Shown here piece by piece: positions 50,453 to 58,978 of a stretch of DNA of 64,000 nucleotides. Every line of letters starts with the position of its first letter. The first letter of the stretch is position 1. The notes under the pieces are model-generated. The model was not told the DNA's origin. It searched no databases and was given only the letters and a program-made list of their open reading frames with translations. A program made the translations under genes and the position numbers. The DNA comes from MFD01275-c22 sp963705885 (lineage in GTDB: Bacteria; Actinomycetota; Actinomycetes; JACCUZ01), in NCBI GenBank assembly GCA_963705885.1, contig OY970120.1:3348001-3412000 (forward strand), given 5' to 3'.

Positions 50453-51511
50453 TCAGGCCAGCCGGGCCAGGAGGGCGTCCCCGACCTCACGAGTGCCGCG
50501 GGTCGCGTCGCCCCGAGAGGCGAGGTCCCCGCGCACCGCCGACTCGACCCGCTGGGCCGCGTCGCCGAGCCCGACGTGCTCGAGCAGCAGCGCCACCGAC
50601 AGCACGGTCGCGGTCGGGTCCGCGACGCCCCGTCCCGCGATGTCCGGCGCGGAGCCGTGGACCGGCTCGAACATCGAGGGGTTCGTGCGGCTGACGTCGA
50701 GGTTGCCGCTGGCCGCGAGCCCGATGCCGCCGGTGACCGCCGCGGCGAGATCGGTGACGATGTCGCCGAACAGGTTGTCGGTCACGACGACGTCGAACCG
50801 TCCGGGGTCGGTGACGAGGAAGATCGACGCGGCGTCGACATGCAGGTAGTCGGTCGTGACGTCCGGGAACTCCTCGGCGACCGACGCCACCGTGCGCGCC
50901 CACAGGTCGCCGGCGTGCACGAGCACGTTCGTCTTGTGCACGAGCGTGAGATGACGCCGGGGGCGCAGCCGCGCCCGGCCGAACGCGTCGCGGACGACCC
51001 GCTCCACGCCGTACGCCGTGTTGACGCTGACCTCGGTCGCGATCTCCTGCGGCGTGCCCCGGCGCACGACGCCTCCGTTGCCGACGTACGGCCCCTCGGT
51101 GCCCTCGCGGACCACGACGAAGTCGATGTCGGGCCGCCCCCCGTCCGCGCGGCGCAGCGGTGAGTCCACGCCGGGGTAGAGGCGCGCCGGGCGCAGGTTG
51201 ACGTGGTGGTCCAGGGCGAACCGCAGGCGCAGCAGCAGGCCGCGCTCGAGCACGCCGCTGGGCACCGACGGGTCACCGACCGCGCCGAGCAGGATCGCGT
51301 CGTGGCCGCGCAGCTCGTCGAGCACGGAGTCGGGCAGGGTCTCGCCGGTCTCGTGCCAGCGGCGGGCGCCGAGGTCGTACTCCGTGGTCTCGACCTTGAC
51401 GGCGGCGCCGGCCGCGGCGTCGAGGACGCGCAGCCCCTCGGCCACCACCTCGGGGCCGATCCCGTCGCCGGGGACGACCGCGAGGCGGAGCGTCGAGGGT
51501 GCGCCGGCCAC
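50453..51511 (-). CDS. leuB: 3-isopropylmalate dehydrogenase
   Basis: NAD-dependent decarboxylating dehydrogenase of leucine synthesis, 352 residues. LAVVPGDGIGPEVVAEGLRVL, LRFALDHHVNLRPARLYPGV, TEGPYVGNGGVVRRGTPQEIATEVSVNT and DNLFGDIVTDLAAAVTGGIGLAASGNL with the metal aspartates are all present. GTG 51511 lies two bases after the stop of a 41-codon ORF. A leader-peptide candidate lies 200-250 bases upstream. Confidence 0.97.
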   Translation of the reverse strand: MAGAPSTLRLAVVPGDGIGPEVVAEGLRVLDAAAGAAVKVETTEYDLGARRWHETGETLPDSVLDELRGHDAILLGAVGDPSVPSGVLERGLLLRLRFALDHHVNLRPARLYPGVDSPLRRADGGRPDIDFVVVREGTEGPYVGNGGVVRRGTPQEIATEVSVNTAYGVERVVRDAFGRARLRPRRHLTLVHKTNVLVHAGDLWARTVASVAEEFPDVTTDYLHVDAASIFLVTDPGRFDVVVTDNLFGDIVTDLAAAVTGGIGLAASGNLDVSRTNPSMFEPVHGSAPDIAGRGVADPTATVLSVALLLEHVGLGDAAQRVESAVRGDLASRGDATRGTREVGDALLARLA

Positions 51512-51513
51512 CG

Positions 51514-51639
51514 TCAGTGGCCGGTCTCGCCGCCGTTGTCGCGCCGGTCCATCGCCTCCTGCACCGCCTGCTGGACGGCATGGGTGGCGTCGGCGCGCGA
51601 ACGGCGCTCGGTCGGGCTCGTGGTGTGCGGGGTCTTCAT
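51514..51639 (-). CDS. 41-residue ORF directly before leuB
   Basis: ATG 51639 (TAGGGA about nine bases upstream) encodes 41 residues: a hydrophilic N-terminus (MKTPHTTSPTERRSRADATH), a short amphipathic helix (AVQQAVQEAMDRRD) and NGGETGH. The stop is two bases before the leuB GTG, so translation could couple. No family recognised. It may be a true small protein or only a translated leader. Confidence 0.45.
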   Translation of the reverse strand: MKTPHTTSPTERRSRADATHAVQQAVQEAMDRRDNGGETGH

Positions 51640-51709
51640 GATCGGGTCCCTACGGTCGCGTCACGGGCGGGCCAGCGCCGGGACTCCGCGACGGGGAGCC
51701 GGCCCTCGA

Positions 51710-51763
51710 CTAGCGGGCCCCGCCGCGGCAGCGAAGTACGAGAATCTCCGAGAAGTGCCGCAT
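51710..51763 (-). CDS. candidate leuB leader peptide (Ile-Leu-Val-Leu)
   Basis: ATG 51763, with GGAG five bases upstream, encodes MRHFSEILVLRCRGGAR-stop (17 residues). The run Ile-Leu-Val-Leu (codons ATT CTC GTA CTT) covers all three branched-chain amino acids. It lies 70 bases before the 41-codon ORF and leuB. No T-run terminator follows, so any control would be translational or Rho-dependent. Confidence 0.5.
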   Translation of the reverse strand: MRHFSEILVLRCRGGAR

Positions 51764-51866
51764 GGTGACTCCGACGTTACGGCGACCGCGCGCAGGCTGT
51801 CTCGCCAGTTGTCTGACAGTCCCGCATCGTGGACACCTGCCCCGCGGGTACGAGGGCCCGGGGCGC

Positions 51867-53456
51867 CTACTCGCTGAGGTCGACCTGCCGCGCCGCCTCG
51901 GCCCCGATCTCGGTCACGATGTCGTCCAGCACCGGCGCCGGGATCTCCCCGTCGACGGTCATCACGACGAGCGCGTGGCCGCCCTTGCGGTCGCGGCTGA
52001 CCTGCATCCCGGCGATGTTCACCCGTGCCTCACCGAGGATGCGGCCGACGGTGCCGACGATGCCGGGCCGGTCCTCGTAGCGGAAGACCGCCATGTGGTC
52101 GGAGAGGGTCACCTCGACGTCGAAGCCGTCGACCTCGACGAGCTTCTCCACCTGCCGGGGGCCGGTGAGGGTGCCCGACGCCGAGACCTGGGTGCCGTCG
52201 GCGAGCGTGCCGCGGAGGGTCAGCAGGTTGCGGTAGTCGGGCGAGTCGGCGTCGGTGGTGAGCCGCACGCCCACGCCCCGCTCGGCCGCGAGCAGCGGCG
52301 CGTTGACGTAGGACACCGGGTCCTCGACCACGTCGGCGAAGAGCCCCTTGAGCGCTGCCAGCTCCAGCACCCGCACGTCGTGCGCGGTGATCTCGCCCCG
52401 CACCTCGATGTCGAGCTGCGCGGGCACGGTGCCGGCGAGCGCGGTGAAGAGCCGGCCGAGCTTCTCGGCGAGCGGGATGCCGGGACGCACGTCCTCGGCG
52501 ATGACCCCGCCCTGGACGTTGACGGCGTCGGGCACCAGCTCGCCGGCCAGCGCCAGCCGCACGGAGCGCGCGACCGAGACCCCGGCCTTCTCCTGCGCCT
52601 CGTCCGTGCTCGCGCCGAGGTGCGGGGTCGCGACGACCTGCTCGAGCTCGAAGAGCGGCGAGTCGGTGCAGGGCTCGGTGGCGTAGACGTCGAGCCCGGC
52701 GGCCGCGAGCCTGCCTTCCTTCAGCGCGGCCGCGAGCGCCTCCTCGTCGACGATGCCGCCACGCGCGGCGTTGACCAGGATGAGCGACGGCTTCACGGTG
52801 GCCAGCTGCTCGGCGCCGATGATCCCCACCGTCTCGGGCGTCTTCGGGAGGTGGACCGACACGACGTCGCTGACCTGCAGCAGCTCCTCGAGCGACACCA
52901 GCCGGACCCCCATCTGTGCCGCGCGGCCGGCCGCGACGTAGGGGTCGTAGGCGATGACCTGCATGCCGAAGGCCGCGAGCCGCTGGGCCACGAGGGCCCC
53001 GATGCGGCCCAGGCCGACGATGCCGGCGGTCTTCTCGTAGAGCTCGACCCCGGTGAACCGGCTGCGCTTCCACTCGCCCTGGCGCAGCGCGGCGCTGGCC
53101 GGGGCGATGTGACGCGAAGCGGCGAGCAGCAGGCCTACGGCCAGCTCCGCAGCGCTGACGATGTTCGACTGCGGCGCGTTGACCACCATCACGCCGGCCT
53201 TGGTCGCCGCCTTGACGTCCACGTTGTCCAGGCCGACGCCGGCGCGGGCCACGACCTTGAGCCGCCGGGCGGCGGCGAGGACCTCGGCATCGACCTGGGT
53301 GGCGCTGCGGACCAGGAGTGCATCGGCCTCGGGCACGGCGGCGAGCAGCGCGGCGCGGTCGGCGCCGTTGCAGTGGCGCACCTCGAAGTCCGGGCCGAGC
53401 GCCTCGATCGTGGCGGGCGAGAGCTCTTCGGCGATGAGCACGACGGGCTTGGTCAC
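51867..53456 (-). CDS. serA: D-3-phosphoglycerate dehydrogenase
   Basis: First committed step of serine synthesis. The 529-residue long form has an N-terminal catalytic domain (VVARAGVGLDNVDVKAATKAGVMVVNAP), a nucleotide-binding region (IVGLGRIGALVAQRLAAFGMQVIAYDPYV), the catalytic His block (VATPHLGASTDEAQEKAG), an allosteric-substrate-binding domain and a C-terminal ACT domain (RPGIVGTVGRILGEARVNIAGMQVSR) for serine feedback. It starts at GTG 53456 with GGAGGA upstream. It lies between ilvC and leuB, a common actinobacterial order. Confidence 0.96.
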   Translation of the reverse strand: MTKPVVLIAEELSPATIEALGPDFEVRHCNGADRAALLAAVPEADALLVRSATQVDAEVLAAARRLKVVARAGVGLDNVDVKAATKAGVMVVNAPQSNIVSAAELAVGLLLAASRHIAPASAALRQGEWKRSRFTGVELYEKTAGIVGLGRIGALVAQRLAAFGMQVIAYDPYVAAGRAAQMGVRLVSLEELLQVSDVVSVHLPKTPETVGIIGAEQLATVKPSLILVNAARGGIVDEEALAAALKEGRLAAAGLDVYATEPCTDSPLFELEQVVATPHLGASTDEAQEKAGVSVARSVRLALAGELVPDAVNVQGGVIAEDVRPGIPLAEKLGRLFTALAGTVPAQLDIEVRGEITAHDVRVLELAALKGLFADVVEDPVSYVNAPLLAAERGVGVRLTTDADSPDYRNLLTLRGTLADGTQVSASGTLTGPRQVEKLVEVDGFDVEVTLSDHMAVFRYEDRPGIVGTVGRILGEARVNIAGMQVSRDRKGGHALVVMTVDGEIPAPVLDDIVTEIGAEAARQVDLSE

Positions 53457-53537
53457 GAGCAGTCCTCCGACGGTGGTGCGGTCGCCGTCAGCCTAGTTCC
53501 CGCTTGTGAACCCCTTCACGAGCGTCTCGGGGGGCGG

Positions 53538-54536
53538 TCAGTCGCCCTCGCTGATCCAGCTCATCATCGGACGCAGCTTCCTGCCCGTCTGCTCCACCGG
53601 GTGCTCGGTGTTCTCCTGGTAGTAGCGCTTGTAGTTGGGCAGCCCGCTGTCGTACTCGTCCATCCACTCGCGGGCGAAGGACCCGTCGGTGATCTCGCCG
53701 AGGATCTTCTTCATCTCGGCCTTGGTGTCCTGGGTGACCAGGCGCGGGCCGCGGGTGTAGCCGCCGTACTCCGCGGTCTCCGACACCGACCAGTACATCT
53801 TCGAGATCCCGCCCTCGTACATGAGGTCGACGATGAGCTTCACCTCGTGGAGGCACTCGAAGTAGGCCACCTCCGGCTGGTAGCCGGCCTCGATCAGGGT
53901 CTCGAAGCCCGCCTTGATCAGCTCGGAGAGGCCGCCGCAGAGCACGGTCTGCTCGCCGAACAGGTCGGTCTCGGTCTCCTCGGTGAAGGTCGTCCGGATC
54001 GCGCCGGCCCGGGTCCCTCCGATGCCCTTGGCGTAGGACTTCACCAGGTCCCAGGCGGTGCCCGTCGCGTCCTGCTCGACGGCGACGAGCACCGGCACGC
54101 CGCGGCCGTCGACGAACTGGCGCCGGACGAGGTGGCCGGGTCCCTTGGGGGCGACCATCGCCACGTCGACGCCGGCCGGCGGCTTGACCAGGTCGTAGCG
54201 GATGTTCAGGCCGTGCCCGAAGAAGAGCGCGTCGCCGTCGACGAGGTTGGGCTCGATGGCCTCGGCGTAGAGCGAGCGCTGCACCGGGTCGGGCGCGAGC
54301 ACCATGACGAGGTCGGCCTCCTCGCACGCCTCGAAGGGCACGACGACCCGCAGGCCCTCGGCCTCGGCGCGCTCCCTGCTCTTCGACCCCTCGGGCAGGC
54401 CGACCCGCACGTCGACCCCGGAGTCGCGCAGCGACAGGGCGTGCGCGTGCCCCTGGCTGCCGTATCCCAGCACGGCGACGTTGCGCCCCTGGATGACGGA
54501 GAGGTCGGCGTCGTCGTCGTAGTACAGCTCGGCCAC
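53538..54536 (-). CDS. ilvC: ketol-acid reductoisomerase
   Basis: NADPH-dependent class I enzyme of Val/Ile synthesis, 332 residues. VAVLGYGSQGHAHALSLRDSGVDV is the nucleotide site, and APKGPGHLVRRQFVDGRGVP and ETETDLFGEQTVLCGGLSELIKAGFETLIEAGYQPEVAYFE carry the metal-binding Asp/Glu residues. The GTG start at 54536 has GAGGAG upstream. A 9-base tandem repeat array fills most of the gap to ilvN. Confidence 0.97.
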   Translation of the reverse strand: MAELYYDDDADLSVIQGRNVAVLGYGSQGHAHALSLRDSGVDVRVGLPEGSKSRERAEAEGLRVVVPFEACEEADLVMVLAPDPVQRSLYAEAIEPNLVDGDALFFGHGLNIRYDLVKPPAGVDVAMVAPKGPGHLVRRQFVDGRGVPVLVAVEQDATGTAWDLVKSYAKGIGGTRAGAIRTTFTEETETDLFGEQTVLCGGLSELIKAGFETLIEAGYQPEVAYFECLHEVKLIVDLMYEGGISKMYWSVSETAEYGGYTRGPRLVTQDTKAEMKKILGEITDGSFAREWMDEYDSGLPNYKRYYQENTEHPVEQTGRKLRPMMSWISEGD

Positions 54537-54549
54537 GGTGGTGTGCTCC

Positions 54550-54603
54550 TCGGGTCGGTCGGGTCGGTCGGGTCGGTCGGGTCGGTCGGGTCGGTCGCGT
54601 CGG
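54550..54603. repeat. 9-base tandem repeat array between ilvN and ilvC
   Basis: TCGGGTCGG is repeated six times without gaps (54550-54603); the sixth copy has one change. It lies in the 90-base spacer between the ilvN stop and the ilvC start, just upstream of the ilvC ribosome site. Such arrays can vary in copy number. A regulatory effect on ilvC is possible but not shown. Confidence 0.85.
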
Positions 54604-54626
54604 TCGGTGTCTGGGGGGTGTGGTGC

Positions 54627-55160
54627 CTAGCGGGCGATCGGGGTGACGCTGCCCGTGCGCGACGAGCGGTCGGTGATGGAGCGGGCGCCGCGACCCACCG
54701 CGACGACGCCCGACTGGACGAGCTCGCGGATGCCGTAGGGCTCGAGCACGCGCAGGAGCGCGTCGAGCTTGTCGACGTTGCCGGTGGCCTCGACGGTCAC
54801 GGCGTCCGGCGCGACGTCGACCACCTTGGCGCGGAAGAGCTGCACGGTCTCCAGGACGTGCGACCGGCTGGCCCGGTCGGCGGCGACCTTCACCAGCATC
54901 AGCTCGCGCTGCACGGACGCCGCGGGGTCGAGCTCGACGATCTTGATCACCTCGACGAGCTTGTTCAGCTGCTTGGTCACCTGCTCCAGCGGCAGCTCCT
55001 CGACGTTCACGACGATCGTCATGCGCGAGACGTCGTCGTGCTCGGTGGGGCCGACAGCGAGGGCGTCGATGTTGAAGCCACGCCGGGAGAAGAGACCCGC
55101 GATGCGGGCCAGGACGCCGGGCTTGTTCTCGACCAGCACCGAGAGGGTGTGACGGCTCAT
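54627..55160 (-). CDS. ilvN: acetolactate synthase small (regulatory) subunit
   Basis: A 177-residue ACT-domain subunit that confers valine feedback on IlvB. It starts MSRHTLSVLVENKPGVLARI, followed by AGLFSRRGFNIDALAVGPTEHDDVSRMTIVV and the C-terminal domain ELMLVKVAADRASRSHVLETVQLFRAKVVDVAPD. The ATG at 55160 overlaps the ilvB stop as ATGA. Second gene of ilvBN(C). Confidence 0.97.
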   Translation of the reverse strand: MSRHTLSVLVENKPGVLARIAGLFSRRGFNIDALAVGPTEHDDVSRMTIVVNVEELPLEQVTKQLNKLVEVIKIVELDPAASVQRELMLVKVAADRASRSHVLETVQLFRAKVVDVAPDAVTVEATGNVDKLDALLRVLEPYGIRELVQSGVVAVGRGARSITDRSSRTGSVTPIAR

Positions 55161-56959
55161 GAGCGCACCTCCCCCGCCTCGGTGTCCCACTGGGGAGCCA
55201 TGTCGCGCGCCACCTGGATCTCGTCGTTGCTGGTGCCGGCCGGAACCATCGGCCAGACCATGGCGTCCTGGTGCACCGTGAAGTCGACGACGACGGGACG
55301 GTCGTCGATCGCCATGGCGCGGTCGATGGTGGCGTCGACCTCCTCGGCCTTCTCGCACCGCAGGCCGACGCAGCCGTAGGCCTCGGCCAGCTTCACGAAG
55401 TCGGGGATGTGCTCGACGGTCGCCCCCGACCGGGCGGCGGACCGGCCCGCTCCGCCGAGGTCGGTGTTGGAGTAGCGCTCGTTGTAGAACAGCGTCTGCC
55501 ACTGGCGCACCATCCCGAGACTGCCGTTGTTGATGATCGCGACCTTGATCGGGATGTCGTTGATGGCGCAGGTGGCGAGCTCCTGGTTGGTCATCTGGAA
55601 GCAGCCGTCGCCGTCGATGGCCCAGACCGTGGCCTCCGGCCGGCCGACCTTGGCGCCCATCGCGGCCGGGACCGCGTAGCCCATGGTCCCGAGCCCGCCC
55701 GAGTTCAGCCACGTGCCGGGGTGCTCGTAGGAGATGAACTGCGCCGCCCACATCTGGTGCTGGCCCACGCCGGCGACGTAGAGCGCCTCGGGCCCCGCGA
55801 TGCGGCCGAGCCGCTCGATCACGTACTGCGGCGCGAGCGAGCCGTCGGCCGGCCGCTCGTAGCCCAGCGGGTAGGTCGCCCGCCAGCGGTCGACCTGCGC
55901 CCACCATCCCTCGTAGTCACCGCGCCGCCCGGCCTCGTGCTCGGCCGCGACCGCGCCCGTCAGCTCGGTGATCACCTCACGGCAGTCGCCGACGATCGGC
56001 ACGTCCGCCGTGCGGTTCTTCGAGATCTCGGCCGGGTCGATGTCGGCGTGGATGACCTTCGCCTCGGGCGCGAAGCTGCTGAGCTTGCCGGTGACCCTGT
56101 CGTCGAACCGGGCTCCCAGCGAGATGAGCAGGTCGGACTTCTGCAGGGCGGTCACGGCCGCGACGGTGCCGTGCATCCCGGGCATGCCCAGGTGCTGCCG
56201 GTGGCTGTCGGGGAACGCGCCGCGCGCCATCAGGGTCGTCACGACGGGGATGCCGGTCAGCTCGGCCAGGCCGAGCAGCTGCGACCAGGCCCGCGCCTTG
56301 AGCACGCCGCCGCCGACGTAGAGCACGGGGCGGCGCGACTCGACCATGAGCCGGGCGGCCTCGCGGATCTGCTTGCCGTGCGGCCGCGAGACGGGCCGGT
56401 AGCCAGCGAGCTCGACCGACGCGGGCCACGCGAAGGTGGTCGAGCGCTGCAGCGCGTCCTTCGAGATGTCCACGAGCACCGGCCCGGGGCGACCCGTCGA
56501 GGCGATGTGGAACGCCTCGGCGATCGTGCGGGGGATGTCGTCGGGGTTCGTCACGAGGTAGTTGTGCTTGGTGATCGGCATCGTGATGCCGCGGATGTCG
56601 GCCTCCTGGAAGGCGTCGGTGCCGATGGCCGCGCTGGGCACCTGACCGGTGACGGCGACCAGCGGGACGCTGTCCATGTGGGCGTCGGCGATCGGGGTCA
56701 CGAGGTTGGTCGCGCCCGGCCCGCTGGTGGCCATGCAGACGCCGACGCGGCCGGTGGCCTGCGCGTAGCCCTCGGCGGCGTGACCCGCCCCCTGCTCGTG
56801 GCGGACGAGCACGTGCCGGATCGCGGTCGAGTCCATCAGCGGGTCGTAGAGCGGCAGGATCGCGCCGCCGGGGATGCCGAAGACCGTGTCGACGCCCGCC
56901 GCCTCCAGCGAGCGGACGACGCTCTGGGCTCCGGTGACCTGCTCGGGCTGCGATGACAT
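55157..56959 (-). CDS. ilvB: acetolactate synthase large subunit
   Basis: ThDP-dependent catalytic subunit, 600 residues. DTVFGIPGGAILPLYDPL and RHVLVRHEQGAGHAAEGYAQATGRVGVCMATSGPGATNLVTPIADAHMDS contain the catalytic Glu, and TVWAIDGDGCFQMTNQELATCAINDIPIKVAIINN is the ThDP-Mg site (GDG...NN). ATG 56959 is preferred (GAGG eight bases upstream). A Leu/Val leader peptide and a T-run hairpin precede it, indicating attenuation. Confidence 0.97.
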   Translation of the reverse strand: MSSQPEQVTGAQSVVRSLEAAGVDTVFGIPGGAILPLYDPLMDSTAIRHVLVRHEQGAGHAAEGYAQATGRVGVCMATSGPGATNLVTPIADAHMDSVPLVAVTGQVPSAAIGTDAFQEADIRGITMPITKHNYLVTNPDDIPRTIAEAFHIASTGRPGPVLVDISKDALQRSTTFAWPASVELAGYRPVSRPHGKQIREAARLMVESRRPVLYVGGGVLKARAWSQLLGLAELTGIPVVTTLMARGAFPDSHRQHLGMPGMHGTVAAVTALQKSDLLISLGARFDDRVTGKLSSFAPEAKVIHADIDPAEISKNRTADVPIVGDCREVITELTGAVAAEHEAGRRGDYEGWWAQVDRWRATYPLGYERPADGSLAPQYVIERLGRIAGPEALYVAGVGQHQMWAAQFISYEHPGTWLNSGGLGTMGYAVPAAMGAKVGRPEATVWAIDGDGCFQMTNQELATCAINDIPIKVAIINNGSLGMVRQWQTLFYNERYSNTDLGGAGRSAARSGATVEHIPDFVKLAEAYGCVGLRCEKAEEVDATIDRAMAIDDRPVVVDFTVHQDAMVWPMVPAGTSNDEIQVARDMAPQWDTEAGEVRS

Positions 56960-56992
56960 CGGGCGACCTCTTCTGCGGTGGGACTCGGCCAA

Positions 56993-57030
56993 CAAAAAAC
57001 CCCTCCGGTCCAGTCTGGACTCGTGAGGGG
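56993..57030 (-). terminator. attenuator terminator upstream of ilvB
   Basis: CCCCTC (57000-57005) pairs with GAGGGG (57025-57030), enclosing an inner GTCCAG-T-CTGGAC hairpin. The minus strand then reads TTTTTTGTT. It lies 34 bases before the ilvB start and 21 bases after the leader peptide stop. Confidence 0.8.
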
Positions 57031-57051
57031 CTGCGCGCGCGGCTGGCGGGG

Positions 57052-57093
57052 TCAGTCGGCGCGCACGCGACGTACGAGGAGGAGCGGCTGCAT
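57052..57093 (-). CDS. ilvB leader peptide (Leu-Leu-Leu-Val)
   Basis: MQPLLLVRRVRAD-stop, 13 residues from ATG 57093, carries three consecutive leucine codons (CTC) and valine (GTA). Position and codon content match the leader peptides known for ilvB operons in actinobacteria such as Corynebacterium. Stalling at the Leu/Val codons would prevent the downstream terminator. The ribosome site is weak. Confidence 0.75.
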   Translation of the reverse strand: MQPLLLVRRVRAD

Positions 57094-57238
57094 GCGGCCA
57101 CGCTCGCCGTCAGCGGCCGTCGGTGTCAACGGATCCGCAACGGGCGTCCCAGGATCCGGACCGTCCGGGTCACCCGACCGGCGGATCGAGGACCCGGCCG
57201 GGACGCCGAAGACTAAAGGGACGGTAAAGGGGTGAGGA

Positions 57239-58975
57239 ATGCCTGCCGAGGAGACGCCCGGCCGCTGGGAGCGGCGAGCGGCCTGGTCCACGGCGATCCG
57301 GGTCGCCGTGTTCTGCGCACCGATCGCCGCCTCGTTCGGCGCGGCCTACGCGGCGCACGCCGCCCTGCCGCCGGTCACCGGCCGCGCGGGGCAGGTGGCG
57401 TCCCTGGCGGTCCTGGTGGGCGTCTCGACGATCGTGCTGCTGCTCGTCGACCGGCTCGGTCGCCGCGCCGTGCCGCTCGCGACGCTGCTCGACCTGAGCA
57501 TGCTCTTCCCCGACCGCGCGCCGTCGCGCGTCAAGGTCGCCCGTGACGCCATCAAGCGGCGGCCGATCGAGGAGCAGCTCGCCCGGGTCCGCAAGGCCGG
57601 GGCCGACCCCGGTGCGGTCGCTCGGGAGATCCTCACGCTGGTCGCGACCCTGAGCCAGCACGACCGCCCGACGCGGGGCCACGCCGAGCGGGTCCGGATG
57701 TTCACCGACCTGCTCGCCACCCAGATGAAGATCCCCTCCCGCGACCGCGACCTGCTGCGCTGGGCGGCGATCCTGCACGACATCGGCAAGCTGAAGGTCC
57801 CGGCGACCCTGCTCAACAAGCCCGGCAAGCCGACCGAGGAGGAGTGGGCGCTGCTCAAGGCCCACCCGAGCCACGGCGCCGAGATGGCCGCCGCGCTGCT
57901 GCCCTGGCTGGGCGAGTGGGGGGACGTGATCGTCCAGCACCACGAGCGGTACGACGGCACGGGCTACCCGAACGGTGTCGGTGGCGCGCAGATCAGCCTC
58001 GGCGCCCGCATCGTGTCCGTCGCCGACGCCTACGACGTCATGACGGCCGCCCGCGCGTACAAGCGCCCCGTCAGCCGCTCGGCCGCGCTCAAGGAGCTCG
58101 TGAAGTTCTCCGGGTCCCAGTTCGACCCCGTCGTCGTCCGCGCCATGGTCGCGGTGGGCGCGCCCCGCCTGCGCCGGGCGCAGGGGCTGGTCGCCTGGGT
58201 GGCCGACCTGCCGCTGGTCGCGACGACCACGGTCCCCGCCGCCACGGTGGCGCGCGTCGTGGGCGCCGGCGCGCTCGCCACCGGGGCCGCCACCGGTGGG
58301 GTCGCCGTCGCTGACGTGTCCGACCCGCCGAGCACCACCCGCGCAGCCGTCACCGCGTCGGAGGATGCTCGCGACCGTGCCGCCCGTGAGGCGCGCGAGG
58401 ACCTCGACTCCCCCCAGGACCGCGCGCAGGCCGGCCGGGCACCCGGCCTCACCCGGCCCGGCGCCGCGGATCAGCCGGCCCCGACGGCCACCCGGACGCA
58501 GACCGACGAGAAGGCCGGGCCGGGCTCAGAGCCCGAGGGCCCCGGCGGATCAGGCTCCGGCGGATCCGGGTCGGGCGGCTCGGGCTCGGGCGGGTCCGGG
58601 TCGGGCGGCTCAGGCTCCGGCGGGTCCGGCGGCTCGGGACCGGTTGCGGACACCAAGGGCACCGTGGAGAAGGTCGTCAAGGACCCGGTCGGGACCGTGA
58701 CCGGCACGGTCGAGAAGGTCGTGAAGGACCCGGTCGGGACCGTCGGCGGCGTGGTCGGCGGCGTCACCGCCCCGGTCGGCGGGGTGGTCAAGGACCCGGT
58801 GGGCGCGGTCGAGGACCCGGTCGGCACCGTCGGCGGAGTCGTCGGCGGCGTCACGGGATCGGTCGGCGGCCTCCTCGGCGGGTCCGGCTCCGGCGGCTCC
58901 GGGTCCTCGACACCGTCGCCGAGCCCCAGCCCCAAGCCGTCGGGCGGCCTGCTGGGCGGACTGCTCGGCAAGTAG
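57239..58975 (+). CDS. membrane HD-GYP domain protein with repetitive C-terminal tail
   Basis: Probable c-di-GMP phosphodiesterase. Two N-terminal helices (about 18-38 and 52-70) anchor it. The HD-GYP domain (about 125-310) is complete, with HD at 180-181 (AILHDIGKL) and GYP at 242-244 (HHERYDGTGYPNG). A further hydrophobic stretch (about 325-360) follows. The last 140 residues are low-complexity: a Gly/Ser linker (436-467) and repeats of KDPVGTV-GGVVGGVT (473-547). ATG 57239 has AAAGGGG upstream. The tail is unusual for this family and may lie outside the membrane. Confidence 0.9.
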   Translation: MPAEETPGRWERRAAWSTAIRVAVFCAPIAASFGAAYAAHAALPPVTGRAGQVASLAVLVGVSTIVLLLVDRLGRRAVPLATLLDLSMLFPDRAPSRVKVARDAIKRRPIEEQLARVRKAGADPGAVAREILTLVATLSQHDRPTRGHAERVRMFTDLLATQMKIPSRDRDLLRWAAILHDIGKLKVPATLLNKPGKPTEEEWALLKAHPSHGAEMAAALLPWLGEWGDVIVQHHERYDGTGYPNGVGGAQISLGARIVSVADAYDVMTAARAYKRPVSRSAALKELVKFSGSQFDPVVVRAMVAVGAPRLRRAQGLVAWVADLPLVATTTVPAATVARVVGAGALATGAATGGVAVADVSDPPSTTRAAVTASEDARDRAAREAREDLDSPQDRAQAGRAPGLTRPGAADQPAPTATRTQTDEKAGPGSEPEGPGGSGSGGSGSGGSGSGGSGSGGSGSGGSGGSGPVADTKGTVEKVVKDPVGTVTGTVEKVVKDPVGTVGGVVGGVTAPVGGVVKDPVGAVEDPVGTVGGVVGGVTGSVGGLLGGSGSGGSGSSTPSPSPSPKPSGGLLGGLLGK

Positions 58976-58978
58976 CGC

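Noticed and set aside
51762..55379. Plus-strand 1205-codon open frame
   Set aside because: Antisense to serA, ilvC and ilvN; no domain; includes the 9-base repeat read as SVG SVG units. A shadow frame.
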